Origin: an uncultured bacterium
Lineage (GTDB): Bacteria > Bacillota > Clostridia > Lachnospirales > Lachnospiraceae
Reading direction: 5' to 3'
DNA: 64,000 nt
NCBI GenBank assembly: GCA_948467735.1
Contig: CAOKFN010000016.1
Coordinates: 19,468-83,467, forward strand
Shown here: piece after piece, positions 55,201 to 63,680 of the stretch
Layout: each line of letters begins with the position of its first letter
Position numbering within the stretch: the first letter of the stretch is position 1
Position numbers and translations under genes: made by a program
The notes under the pieces: generated by a model
What the model was told of the DNA's origin: nothing
What the model saw: only the letters and a program-made list of their open reading frames with translations
The model's database searches: none

Positions 55201-55398
55201 GAGCAATGTCGGCCCAAAGAACAATCGCGGCTCAGAGAGCAATCGCGGCCCGAAGGGCAATGTCGGCTCAGAGAGCAATCGCGGCCCGAAGAGCAATGTC
55301 GGCTCAAAGAGCAATCGTAGCTCAGAGAGCAATCGCGGCCCGAAGAGCTATGTCGGCTCAAAGAGCAATCGCGGTTCAGAGAGCAATCTCTGCTCATA
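55201..55398. repeat. 18-nt tandem repeat array with hairpin-forming units (11 copies)
   Basis: Eleven consecutive 18-nt units of the form GAGCAATGTCGGCTCAAA or GAGCAATCGCGGCCCGAA run without interruption. Junctions between units form short inverted repeats: GCTC-AAA-GAGC, GCTC-AGA-GAGC and the compensatory GCCC-GAA-GGGC. The left edge extends to ATTGCTC-AAA-GAGCAAT. The period keeps frames open on both strands. The array occupies half of the 412-nt gap between the DUF6323-like and DUF6179-like genes. No other feature is seen in that gap except the ribosome-binding site of the second gene. Confidence 0.88.
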
Positions 55399-55458
55399 GG
55401 GCAGAATCTTCTCACGGAAATAAACCGCCTTATAAATCAAAACAAAGGAGACCTATGA

Positions 55459-56316
55459 ATGGAACACTTGAATTATGCACCGGAAGAACTCATCCCCATT
55501 GTGGCGGAGCTTGCCTCTAAATACACCGGCTTCGAGCATTCCTCCCTCAGCTATGAAAAGGCACAGGCGCTTATGGAGGCCGTTCTGTACTTCATACACG
55601 AATGGGAAGCTGCCGGCTCCGCAGCGCCTTTATCCGAAAACAGCGCATATCCCCTGCGGACTTCTGCCGCCATGGACAATCCGCCTGCCAGAGAGGCCTA
55701 TCTCTGCGGCAGGCAGATTGTGCTGGAAAAAGTAAAACGGCTTCAGGCGCTTTACAACGAACTCATCCCTGATTTTCAAGACTACGGCTCCGAATTCTTA
55801 AGAGATACCATTGTCAAAGGCATTCCCGCGTTTTTGTCACGCTACGACGCCGGATTCGCCCCTCAGGAGACGCTGCTGACCTTGGATTACCCGATCCTTA
55901 AGAATCTGGACGGCAGAACCGGCGTTGACGCCGTATTGGAATACGTATCCTGCATCTTTTTGGAACAGCGGTTCCTGCGGCAGTTCGGCCTCTCTTATGT
56001 GAAGGAGACCCTCCGGGCATACCATGAAGATACCTATATGCTGACAGAAAATATCTGCGGCGTCGTGCTCCGGAATATGATCGGCCATATCCTGCTGAAC
56101 AAACCGCTGGATTCCGTCCAGTTTACCAAGGAAGAGAAGGAAGCCATGAAAAACCTTCTCGCCGAAAAGTCCCCCGGCGAACTGGAAGCAGCGGCGGCGA
56201 ATATAGTAACAGAATTGATAGCGCGCTGTTTTGACAACGATTTCGCGCTGTCGGAATACCTTGGATACGGCATTCCTGACATTGCGGCAGGACTTCCCTA
56301 TCCTCCCGGCCCATAA
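55459..56316 (+). CDS. DUF6179-like protein of unknown function
   Basis: A 285-residue soluble helical protein. It starts EHLNYAPEELIPIVAELASKYTGFEHSSL and has a central YDAGFAPQETLLTLDYPIL block and a C-terminal FDNDFALSEYLGYGIPD. The pattern matches what I recall as DUF6179, a partner of DUF6323. A GGAG stands 12 nt upstream. It is on the same strand as the DUF6323-like gene and probably shares its transcript, through the repeat array. No catalytic motif is visible. Confidence 0.7.
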   Translation: MEHLNYAPEELIPIVAELASKYTGFEHSSLSYEKAQALMEAVLYFIHEWEAAGSAAPLSENSAYPLRTSAAMDNPPAREAYLCGRQIVLEKVKRLQALYNELIPDFQDYGSEFLRDTIVKGIPAFLSRYDAGFAPQETLLTLDYPILKNLDGRTGVDAVLEYVSCIFLEQRFLRQFGLSYVKETLRAYHEDTYMLTENICGVVLRNMIGHILLNKPLDSVQFTKEEKEAMKNLLAEKSPGELEAAAANIVTELIARCFDNDFALSEYLGYGIPDIAAGLPYPPGP

Positions 56317-56354
56317 AGCCCAATCAGAGCCCCCGCGGCATTCCCTATTCATGT

Positions 56355-57854
56355 TCAATCCCCGTCTTCCGCCCAAGCAAGCGCACACCGCACGGCCCTT
56401 TTCCAGCCCTTTAAAAGCCGCGTCCTCTTTTCAGCCTCCATGGCGGGCTCAAACCGCCTCTCCATCTGCCAGTTATCCTTAATCTCCGCCAGATCCTTCC
56501 AATACCCCGCCGCCAGTCCCGCCAGATAAGCGGCGCCCAGCGCGGTGGTTTCAATGCATTTCGGCCTGTGTACCTGCGTATTCACAATATCCGCCTGAAA
56601 CTGCATCAGGAAATCATTGGCGCTGGCGCCCCCGTCCACCTTCAAGCTTTTCAGATGAATGCCGCTGTCCTGCTCCATGGCCTCCAATACGTCCGCCGTC
56701 TGATAAGCCACAGCCTCCAGCACTCCGCGGACAAAATGCTCCTTGGTACAGCCTCTGGTGAGCCCCACCACGGTTCCTCTGGCATAGGGATTCCAATAGG
56801 GCGCCCCCAGTCCCGCGAAAGCAGGCACAATATACATGCCCGCGGTATCCTCCACCGCCTCGCAGTACTTCTGGGACGAAGGCGCGCTCTGCAGCATCCG
56901 CATACTGTCCCGAAGCCACTGCACTCCGGCTCCTGCCACAAATACACTGCCCTCCAGCGCATACTCCGGCTTCTCGGAAGCCCCCGCGGCGATGGTGGTG
57001 AGCAGGCCTGATTTGGAGACAATGGCCTCCTTCCCTGTGTTCATCAACAGAAAACAGCCCGTGCCGTAGGTATTCTTTACCTCCCCCTGCTCAAAACAGC
57101 ATTGGCCGAACAGCGCCGACTGCTGATCCCCTGCCGCTCCGGTAATCGGTATTTCCCCTCCGAGCACGGAGGACGCAGTAAGTCCGAAAAAGCAGCTGGA
57201 CGGGTGTACTTCGGGCAGAATAACCGCAGGAATGCCAAACCTTGCTAGAATCTCCTCATCCCAGCAGAGCCTGTGAATGTCAAAAAGCATCGTGCGGGAT
57301 GCGTTGGTATAATCCGTCCCATGCACCGCGCCCTTTGTCAGATTCCACATCAGCCATGTATCCACCGTTCCAAACAAAAGCTCTCCGGCCTCCGCCTTCT
57401 CTCTTGCGTCGGGGACATTCTGTAGAATCCACGCAATTTTCGTGGCGCTGAAATAGGCGTCCGGTATCAGCCCTGTCTTTTCCCGGATCCTTTGGTCGAA
57501 ACCATCCTCCTTCAACGCTTCAATCATATCCGCAGTCCGGCGGCACTGCCACACAATGGCGTTGCAGACCGGCTCTCCGGTCTTTTTATCCCAGAGAATG
57601 GTGGTTTCCCGCTGATTGGTAATGCCGATTGCCGCCACCTCATCGGCCCCCGCCCCTATCATCGCCATACATTCCGCCGCCACCGACAGCTGGGACGACC
57701 AGATTTCCTTCGGATTATGCTCCACCCAGCCCGGCTTAGGGTAAATCTGGGTAAATTCCTTCTGCGCCATAGAACAGATATTTCCCGCCTTGTCAAACAA
57801 AATACACCGGGAACTGGTGGTTCCCTGATCCAAAGCCATGATATATTTCCCCAT
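56355..57854 (-). CDS. glpK: Glycerol kinase
   Basis: Phosphorylates glycerol to sn-glycerol 3-phosphate. The 499-residue product has the FGGY signatures: KYIMALDQGTTSSRCILFD, the ATP-site region LFGQCCFEQGEVKNTYGTGCFLLMNTG and the C-terminal KVDGGASANDFLMQFQADI. The start was placed at the ATG with GGAG upstream; the in-frame extension to 57959 is Arg/Cys-rich and unlikely. No glpF or glpD is nearby. It converges on the DUF6179-like gene. Confidence 0.97.
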   Translation of the reverse strand: MGKYIMALDQGTTSSRCILFDKAGNICSMAQKEFTQIYPKPGWVEHNPKEIWSSQLSVAAECMAMIGAGADEVAAIGITNQRETTILWDKKTGEPVCNAIVWQCRRTADMIEALKEDGFDQRIREKTGLIPDAYFSATKIAWILQNVPDAREKAEAGELLFGTVDTWLMWNLTKGAVHGTDYTNASRTMLFDIHRLCWDEEILARFGIPAVILPEVHPSSCFFGLTASSVLGGEIPITGAAGDQQSALFGQCCFEQGEVKNTYGTGCFLLMNTGKEAIVSKSGLLTTIAAGASEKPEYALEGSVFVAGAGVQWLRDSMRMLQSAPSSQKYCEAVEDTAGMYIVPAFAGLGAPYWNPYARGTVVGLTRGCTKEHFVRGVLEAVAYQTADVLEAMEQDSGIHLKSLKVDGGASANDFLMQFQADIVNTQVHRPKCIETTALGAAYLAGLAAGYWKDLAEIKDNWQMERRFEPAMEAEKRTRLLKGWKRAVRCALAWAEDGD

Positions 57855-58054
57855 ATGATATTCTCCATTCAAAACCGCATTCTGCGGCAGTTTATTCCGT
57901 CTCCTTGCAGCATTCCTCCGGGAAGATACTGTCCCGCCGCACAGCTTACAGCGGAACATTTTCCCGAATGCCGCCCTTTTGAGACCGCCTTACTTTCTAA
58001 TTTCAAAATTTGCCGCAGGCGCCAGTCCGCTCCGTCCGCAGCCGTTTAAGGCTC

Positions 58055-58870
58055 CTATTGATTCAGATCCACAGTGGCGCCGCCTTTTACTTCCACATAT
58101 TTCCCGTCATTGACATTCAGCCACACGCTCTGGGCGCTGGGATTGTACACCATCTCGTTACTGCCCGAAAATTTCAGACTCTTTGCCGCATCCATATAAT
58201 CGATAATTTCAATATTCGTGGCATACCAGATGTCCTCCCGGCCGCCCATGTACTGGCAGAATTCCTCAATCACATTCCAGTTGTCGGCATTGTCAAACTC
58301 ATAGCTGTGCCCCCACACATACATCAATTTCAGATACTGCTTTTTCTTAAAATTCGCAAAAAATTCCGCCTTCTTCATCAATTCCGGATCCCTGTGATGG
58401 CAGGTGGGGTGCCACTCCAAGGGGTCTGCGGGCAGCTCATAATCCGCTTTCGCCTCCACCACACGGGCATAGGCAATGCCCAGCTGGCGGAACAGCTGCT
58501 TGATTTCCTCGCTGTAGGAGCCGTTGGGGTATGCATGGCCGCGCACCAGCTTTCCCGTCAGGGACTCCAGCCCCTTCCTGTCGTCCAGAATCTCCTGCGC
58601 CACTTCCACCAATGGACAGCGCGCAATGGTAGGATGCGTCATGCAGTGGGTCGCCACTTCATGATTGCGATACAGTTCCTTGATCCTCTCCCGTCCAATG
58701 CGGGGCGGATTCTGTTCCAGCTCCATCAATCCGTAATTCAGGTTAAAGGTTCCCTTGATGCCATACTTATCAAATATGCCGATCAGCCTTTCATCCTGAA
58801 TCTTGCCGTCATCATAACTCATTGTGAGCGCTTTCGCTTTTCCCTCTGGGAAACAGATATACACCTTCAT
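58055..58870 (-). CDS. Polysaccharide deacetylase (NodB domain)
   Basis: The 271-residue product has motif 1 (SYDDGKIQDERL, catalytic and metal Asp), motif 2 (HEVATHCMTHP, two metal His) and a C-terminal small beta domain (VWLNVNDGKYVEVKGG). It has no signal peptide. A carbohydrate esterase family 4-like activity is inferred. The start has GGAG seven bases upstream of the chosen ATG. It lies upstream of glpK, same strand, separated by 200 nt without a gene. Confidence 0.88.
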   Translation of the reverse strand: MKVYICFPEGKAKALTMSYDDGKIQDERLIGIFDKYGIKGTFNLNYGLMELEQNPPRIGRERIKELYRNHEVATHCMTHPTIARCPLVEVAQEILDDRKGLESLTGKLVRGHAYPNGSYSEEIKQLFRQLGIAYARVVEAKADYELPADPLEWHPTCHHRDPELMKKAEFFANFKKKQYLKLMYVWGHSYEFDNADNWNVIEEFCQYMGGREDIWYATNIEIIDYMDAAKSLKFSGSNEMVYNPSAQSVWLNVNDGKYVEVKGGATVDLNQ

Positions 58871-59076
58871 TCCATTCTCCATCCTTTCTTCCGGCCCCTG
58901 CACGGACCGCCCTACCCATAATACTATTACTTTTGGAAGGGATTGGCAACCACTTTCTGTTTTTTATAGGACAGTCCGTCGGCGCCGCAGGGATTGAAAA
59001 ATTTATTGTCCTATGATACAATTTCAAGAACAAACACTCAAAGACAAAACTGCAATCAATTTGTTCAGGAGGAAGC

Positions 59077-59988
59077 ATGATTAATTTCACTATGAACTCA
59101 CAGGGAGCTATTGACAGTAATTCCCTTTTATCTATAAACACTGTCACCTGCGATGTGGTACAGGCGCAGAATATCGAATCCCTTAATACCAGAAAAAGGC
59201 CCTCCGCCGCCGCACAGGAACGCCCGGCAGCGGCCTCGGGTTCTCAATTCAGCTCCGGCGCTTCACAGTCCCCAGCCGCTCCCGGCACCTCAAACCGCAC
59301 TTCCGGCGCCCCGCAGCCTCAGCCCGGCCCGCCCTCTCCACCGCCCCGCCTTGAACCCGGTTCAGACGCCTCTCCATCCCATCCACAGCCGAGGCCTGTC
59401 CCTAGGCCGCTTCCCGCCCTGCGGCATATGGTGCAGAAAGGCCAGAAAATCACGCTCCAAGGCGCTGCGCCCCAAGGCGTTGCGCCCCTGCGCACCCTCA
59501 AAGCCTGTCTGGGCTGGAATACCACAAACTCACAATGCGATGTGGATGTGTCCGCTTTTCTGCTTGACGACAGCGGCCAAGTCCCCGGAGATTCTTGGTT
59601 CGTATTCTACGGCCAGCCAGAAAGCCCCGAACACAGCACGCGCTTTTCCACGGAAGCTTCCGGCGACCGGGAAAGCATTACCATCCGGCTGGACAAGCTG
59701 AATCCGGCCGTAAAGAAAATCGTCTTCGTCCTAACCATCAACGAAGCACTGGAAAAAAGGCTTCACTTCGGAATGATACAGGACGCTTATGTCAGAATTC
59801 TCAATGCCGACACACAGGAGGAGCTGGTCAGCTTCAAGATGACCGAATACTACACCAATGTCATTTCCATGATGATCGGCGAAATCTATCAGCGAAACGG
59901 CGTCTGGAAATTCAACGCCGTGGGCAATGGCGTCGCAAAAGATTTAGCCGGCTTATGCGCCTTGTACGGCGTACAAGTAAACGCTTAA
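59077..59988 (+). CDS. TerD-domain stress protein with disordered Pro-rich N-terminus
   Basis: The 303-residue product has a short N-terminal motif (INFTMNSQGAIDSNSLLSIN), a Pro/Ser/Ala-rich disordered linker (about residues 45-125) and a C-terminal TerD domain. The calcium-site-like stretch CDVDVSAFLLDDSGQVPGD, the FVFYGQ strand and FVLTINEA are canonical TerD features. TerD proteins are implicated in tellurite and stress responses and envelope-linked chaperoning. The start has CAGGAGGAAGC. It is followed by an AIM24-like gene across a duplicated hairpin element. Confidence 0.9.
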   Translation: MINFTMNSQGAIDSNSLLSINTVTCDVVQAQNIESLNTRKRPSAAAQERPAAASGSQFSSGASQSPAAPGTSNRTSGAPQPQPGPPSPPPRLEPGSDASPSHPQPRPVPRPLPALRHMVQKGQKITLQGAAPQGVAPLRTLKACLGWNTTNSQCDVDVSAFLLDDSGQVPGDSWFVFYGQPESPEHSTRFSTEASGDRESITIRLDKLNPAVKKIVFVLTINEALEKRLHFGMIQDAYVRILNADTQEELVSFKMTEYYTNVISMMIGEIYQRNGVWKFNAVGNGVAKDLAGLCALYGVQVNA

Positions 59989-59994
59989 CCCGCC

Positions 59995-60230
59995 ACGGGC
60001 GGTTACGGCACCAGAATAAAACAGCCGCCGCACGAGATGCCCCCCGGATAAATTTCCGGCTGCCCTTGACGGGAATTTATCCGCCGTTTATGGGGGCAGA
60101 ACGGGCGGTTACGGTACTGGATATAAAACAGTAACCGCACGAGATGCCCCCCGGATAAATTTCCGGCTGCCCTTGACGGGAATTTATCCGCCGTTTATGG
60201 GGGCAGAACGGGCGGTTACGGTACTGGAAT
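59995..60230. repeat. 106-107-nt tandem duplicated hairpin element between the TerD and AIM24-like genes
   Basis: ACGGGCGGTTACGG occurs at 59995, 60101 and 60208, a period of 106-107 nt, with nearly identical interiors. Each unit contains nested inverted repeats: GCCCCC/GGGGGC outside and GGATAAATT/AATTTATCC inside. GCGGTTAC and GTAACCGC pair across the junction. The third copy stops just before the ribosome-binding site of the AIM24-like gene. It could be a duplicated attenuator or a small palindromic element. Confidence 0.85.
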
Positions 60231-60243
60231 GGAGGAATTACAA

Positions 60244-60936
60244 ATGTTGAAATTTGAGACAGTAAATGAATTGACCTTGAAAGTAACCTGCAGCGGAAGC
60301 GACGTACTCTTTACAAAAGCAGGCTCCTTTATCGCGGGCGAAAGCCAGAACGGAAAAAACTATAAATTTGAAAAGCTCCTCTTAGGCCCCCAGAACAATC
60401 TTGCGCAGGCGGCGCTGGGCTCCCTGCTGCGACGCGTTACAGGCGAAAATCTCCCCTTGATGAAAGTAACCATGAACGGAGATTCCGTCACCTATTACGC
60501 CAATTTCGGCCAGCATGTGGTAATATACAAGCTGGCCGTGGGCGAAACCGTCTCCGTCGAATCGGAAAATATTCTTGCATTTACGCAGGACTGTAAATAT
60601 GACGTCCGTTTTATCGGAGTCGGCATCATATCCCAGAAGGGCCTCGCCACCTCAACCCTCACAGGCTCGGGAAATAACGCTTACGTGGCGGTTCTCTCCG
60701 ACGGCAATCCAATCGTACTGAGCAATGTCCGCAGCCGCAGCACACTGTCCGTAGACCCGGACGCCGTGATCTGCTGGATGGGCCAGTCGGGAAACTGCGA
60801 CCCTTCCGTTCGGACCGATTTATCTTGGAAAAACCTGATCGGGCAGGCCTCCGGCGAATCCTATGCCTTTGAATGGAGCGGAAGCCAGCCAGTTTCCGTT
60901 ATCGTACAGCCTTCGGAACGCAGAGGATTTCAATAA
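60244..60936 (+). CDS. AIM24-family protein
   Basis: The 230-residue product has the beta-rich AIM24 pattern (GSFIAGESQNGKNYKFEKLL, VAVLSDGNPIVLSN, DPDAVICWMGQ). AIM24-like proteins are found with TerD genes in bacterial stress loci. The start was placed at the ATG preceded by GGAGG with 8-nt spacing; an in-frame ATG 15 nt upstream overlaps the ribosome-binding site. It ends at a strong bidirectional terminator. Function is inferred only by association with TerD. Confidence 0.85.
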   Translation: MLKFETVNELTLKVTCSGSDVLFTKAGSFIAGESQNGKNYKFEKLLLGPQNNLAQAALGSLLRRVTGENLPLMKVTMNGDSVTYYANFGQHVVIYKLAVGETVSVESENILAFTQDCKYDVRFIGVGIISQKGLATSTLTGSGNNAYVAVLSDGNPIVLSNVRSRSTLSVDPDAVICWMGQSGNCDPSVRTDLSWKNLIGQASGESYAFEWSGSQPVSVIVQPSERRGFQ

Positions 60937-60987
60937 AAACGCCGCGGCAATTTTATTGACTTTTTCAAACATACCCCTTCACAGCAT

Positions 60988-61023
60988 ACAATAGAATCCC
61001 ATCCTCAGCGGGGATTCTATTGT
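60988..61023. terminator. Bidirectional terminator
   Basis: A perfect 13-bp stem ACAATAGAATCCC / GGGATTCTATTGT with a 10-nt loop lies between convergent genes (AIM24-like and MFS). The T runs on either side are weak. Confidence 0.75.
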
Positions 61024-61036
61024 CTTATGCAATAAA

Positions 61037-61105
61037 ATTCCACTTCCCTCACTCATTCTATCGCAGCGGCAATTAATTTCCAATCCCCTCACTCATTCTA
61101 TCGCC
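61037..61105. repeat. Short direct repeat
   Basis: CCCTCACTCATTCTATCGC occurs twice about 44 nt apart, with GCAATAAAAT-like words between and after. It belongs to the series of small intergenic duplications in this window. Confidence 0.6.
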
Positions 61106-61180
61106 ATGTGCAATAAAATCCACCTCCTGCCGCCATCCTCACCCGCTGCAGCGCCGGACTTTCCATGATATCACCCGCTT

Positions 61181-62434
61181 TTACAACGCCTCTGCCGAAA
61201 ACCTTTCAAAAATTTTTCTTGTCCTAACGGCAATAAGCAGCGAGACAGCGCCCGAAAATAAAACCACTCCGAACTCATATCCCCTGCATACTTCAAACAA
61301 AACGCCATAGAAAGCGTTCCCCAGCGGCTGTACGCACATGGAAACCGTAAGAATGACGGCAATCACCTTTCCGATTAAATTCTGCGGGGTTTCCGTTTGG
61401 ACAAAAGACATCATCTGCACCGTAAAAATCGTGGAAAATATCATAATAACAAAACAGCATACCGTCATAACCACATAACTTATCAGCCCAGAGGAAGACG
61501 CCATCAATGTGATTCCGATAGGAAACACACATCCGGCGCAGGCGATAATGAGACTGCCGGATTTTTGTATGGCCAGCTTCTTCGCAAAAATACCCGCGCC
61601 GATACCCCCTGCGAGTCCTCCCGCCGCCAGCGCCCCTTCCGCAAAGCCATACAACTGATTCGCCAGCACAGGTTCTATCTCCAATACCTCCGTCACCATA
61701 TATGGCAGACCCACAATAATCATGGACGCCAGAAACAAATTGATTCCGCAGATGACAAACAGCCCTTTCCCGATGACAGGCTTTTCCTTCCGTATGAACC
61801 GGATGCTTTCCGTAAAGTCTTCCTTTACCGCTTTCCACACGCCGCCGTCAAAACTCTGCCTTGCAAAAGGTATCTTAATAAAAAGCTCCATAACCGCGGA
61901 CAAAAAGAAACACACAATACAAACCCTGAGCACAAGCTCCAATCCATATACGCTATATAAAACTCCTCCCAGAACAGGCCCCAGCAAAGAAGCGAAGGAA
62001 CTTATGGTATTGATAACGGCATTTGCCGTCATAAAATCATCCTGACTCACAAGCGCAGGAATTGCGGCCTGCACGGAAGGCTGGTATGCGCCCGCAATGC
62101 CATACAAAAGCATCAATGCCGCCGTCGTCAAAACAACAAGACTGCCGCTCTCCCTCAAAAGTAGAAAAGCCGTAATCATTGCCGCCGTAAAAAAGTCCAA
62201 TATTACCATGATATTCCGTTTATTCACTCTGTCCGCCACAATGCCGCCTATGGGCGAGAGCAGAATTGCTGGAACAAACGCGCAGGCCGTCACCGTCCCG
62301 TAAAGCGCGGAAGACCCCGTCTGATTTAACAGATACAACGGCAGCGCAAATCTTACCCCCGCATTGCCAAACAATGAAATAATCTGCCCAATCACCACCA
62401 GCGTAAAATCCTTAGAAAACAATTTCCTGTCCAT
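61181..62434 (-). CDS. Major facilitator superfamily exporter
   Basis: The 417-residue product has 12 predicted membrane segments. The N-terminal FTLVVIGQIISLFGNAGVRFALPLYLL and the loop 2-3 motif GGIVADRVNKRN are typical of drug-export MFS proteins of the EntS/MefA-like group. An operator half-site related to that of the TetR gene lies about 220 nt upstream, suggesting control by that repressor. The substrate is unknown. Confidence 0.88.
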   Translation of the reverse strand: MDRKLFSKDFTLVVIGQIISLFGNAGVRFALPLYLLNQTGSSALYGTVTACAFVPAILLSPIGGIVADRVNKRNIMVILDFFTAAMITAFLLLRESGSLVVLTTAALMLLYGIAGAYQPSVQAAIPALVSQDDFMTANAVINTISSFASLLGPVLGGVLYSVYGLELVLRVCIVCFFLSAVMELFIKIPFARQSFDGGVWKAVKEDFTESIRFIRKEKPVIGKGLFVICGINLFLASMIIVGLPYMVTEVLEIEPVLANQLYGFAEGALAAGGLAGGIGAGIFAKKLAIQKSGSLIIACAGCVFPIGITLMASSSGLISYVVMTVCCFVIMIFSTIFTVQMMSFVQTETPQNLIGKVIAVILTVSMCVQPLGNAFYGVLFEVCRGYEFGVVLFSGAVSLLIAVRTRKIFERFSAEAL

Positions 62435-62945
62435 TTCCTAAACCTCCATATCTTAATTTTTGTCCGTTCTCCTCTTGCACTTTTCTCTTCATCTTATTGC
62501 CAAGGTTCATTTCTCATCAATTGGCCAGCACCACCACTCTCCTCCAATCTCTTCGCCTCCCTGTCGTTTCCTTTGTAAAAGTTTTGACGTTTCCTTTGCA
62601 AATGTTTTGGCATTTCCTGTCTGATTTTGCCGACGCTTCATTTTAATACCGCGCGTTGGTATGTATATTCCCTAAAAAAAATGTCACACTGTGACGCTTT
62701 TTTACAAAAGAGGGATTAACCATAAATACATTGTAGTAGAGAGTTTTCTGTCATTTATTCCATAAGGAATTGTCACTGCCAAACGACATATATACAAAAC
62801 AGTCTACAACCTGCAGCCTATTTTGTATCGATCCTGCAAAGCGCAAAAAAGTACAGATTGTTGATTTTGACAATGCCTTCTCTGACGTCTTGAAACAGGC
62901 AGGAAAACAGAAGCTATTTCACTGCCTGTTTTTCAAAACAGACTC
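62435..62945. other. Regulatory region between the MFS and TetR genes
   Basis: No gene is supported. The region contains a 23-nt direct repeat (TTTCCTTTG.AAA.GTTTTG at 62567 and 62590), an operator-like half-site CGTTGGTATGT at 62654-62664, a 13-nt palindrome GTCACA-C-TGTGAC at 62683-62695 and a hairpin AAACAGGCAG / CTGCCTGTTT at 62893-62931 next to the TetR stop. A plus-strand ORF at 62770-62964 is Lys/Phe-rich, overlaps the hairpin and is not credited. Confidence 0.55.
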
Positions 62946-63602
62946 TCACTTTCTGTTTTTTTGATAAATGTCTGCCAGCTCCCGCAGCCTCTCTACCATT
63001 TCATCATCCACAATATCCAGTCCAAACCCCTGCATCATCTGCCGAAACACCATAAATTTCCCATAGGACTCTTCCGCGGAATTATCAAATATCATTGGGT
63101 TCATCCAGATATTTGCGGCCAGTATAATCAACTCCGATAACTCTGCCGGATAATCCGCCTCAATAGAACCGTCCGCAATCCCCTCCTCAATAATCGGCTG
63201 AATATAATTCGGGGCCGCTTCCTTCACCGTCTCCTCAAAAATCATGAAAAGCAGCTTTGGATTCTTGCTTAAATTGGGAGCCGTTGTAAATATATCATCC
63301 TGAACCGGCCTGAGAATGGATTCCTTAAAGATAGTCCGCAGCTTCTCCTTTCCGTTGAGATCCCTGCAGTCACGAATCACTGCCAGCATCTGATTGGATT
63401 CTTCCGTCATTCTATCCACAACCGCGGCCAAAATATCCTCCTTTGACTTAAAATGATGATAAATTGCCCCCTTGCTCAGTCCCCCCAGATTGTCAATGAT
63501 ATCCTGAATGGAAGTATGCTCATACCCTTTTTCCATGAACAGCCCGCGGGCAGTGTCCAATATTAAGTTTACCGTTTCCTCCGGATATTTATTTCTGGCC
63601 AC
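62946..63602 (-). CDS. TetR/AcrR-family transcriptional regulator
   Basis: The 218-residue product has the N-terminal helix-turn-helix (FMEKGYEHTSIQDIIDNLGGLSKGAIYHHFKSKEDIL) and a divergent ligand-binding C-terminus. It probably represses itself and the neighbouring MFS exporter: a perfect palindrome stands upstream of its start, and the MFS upstream region shares the half-site. The inducer is unknown. Confidence 0.93.
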   Translation of the reverse strand: MARNKYPEETVNLILDTARGLFMEKGYEHTSIQDIIDNLGGLSKGAIYHHFKSKEDILAAVVDRMTEESNQMLAVIRDCRDLNGKEKLRTIFKESILRPVQDDIFTTAPNLSKNPKLLFMIFEETVKEAAPNYIQPIIEEGIADGSIEADYPAELSELIILAANIWMNPMIFDNSAEESYGKFMVFRQMMQGFGLDIVDDEMVERLRELADIYQKNRK

Positions 63603-63661
63603 AAATATTCACCTCCCAATCTTCTGACGGCCCCTCGAAAATTTTAACTGTTAAGCAGTAT

Positions 63662-63680
63662 AACATACCAACGGTATGTT
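63662..63680. promoter_or_regulatory. Operator palindrome upstream of the TetR gene
   Basis: AACATACC-AAC-GGTATGTT is a perfect 8-bp inverted repeat with a 3-nt spacer, 60 nt upstream of the TetR start. The 11-nt word CGTTGGTATGT on its complement recurs at 62654-62664 upstream of the MFS gene. Confidence 0.75.

Noticed and set aside
52293..55398. CRISPR-like arrays at 52.3 and 55.2 kb
   Set aside because: Units are directly contiguous with no unique spacers, periods are 45 and 18 nt, and no cas genes are in the window.
62770..62964. A 64-codon plus-strand ORF between the MFS and TetR genes
   Set aside because: Its 3' half consists of the terminator hairpin and the end of the TetR gene read antisense, and no ribosome-binding site precedes it.
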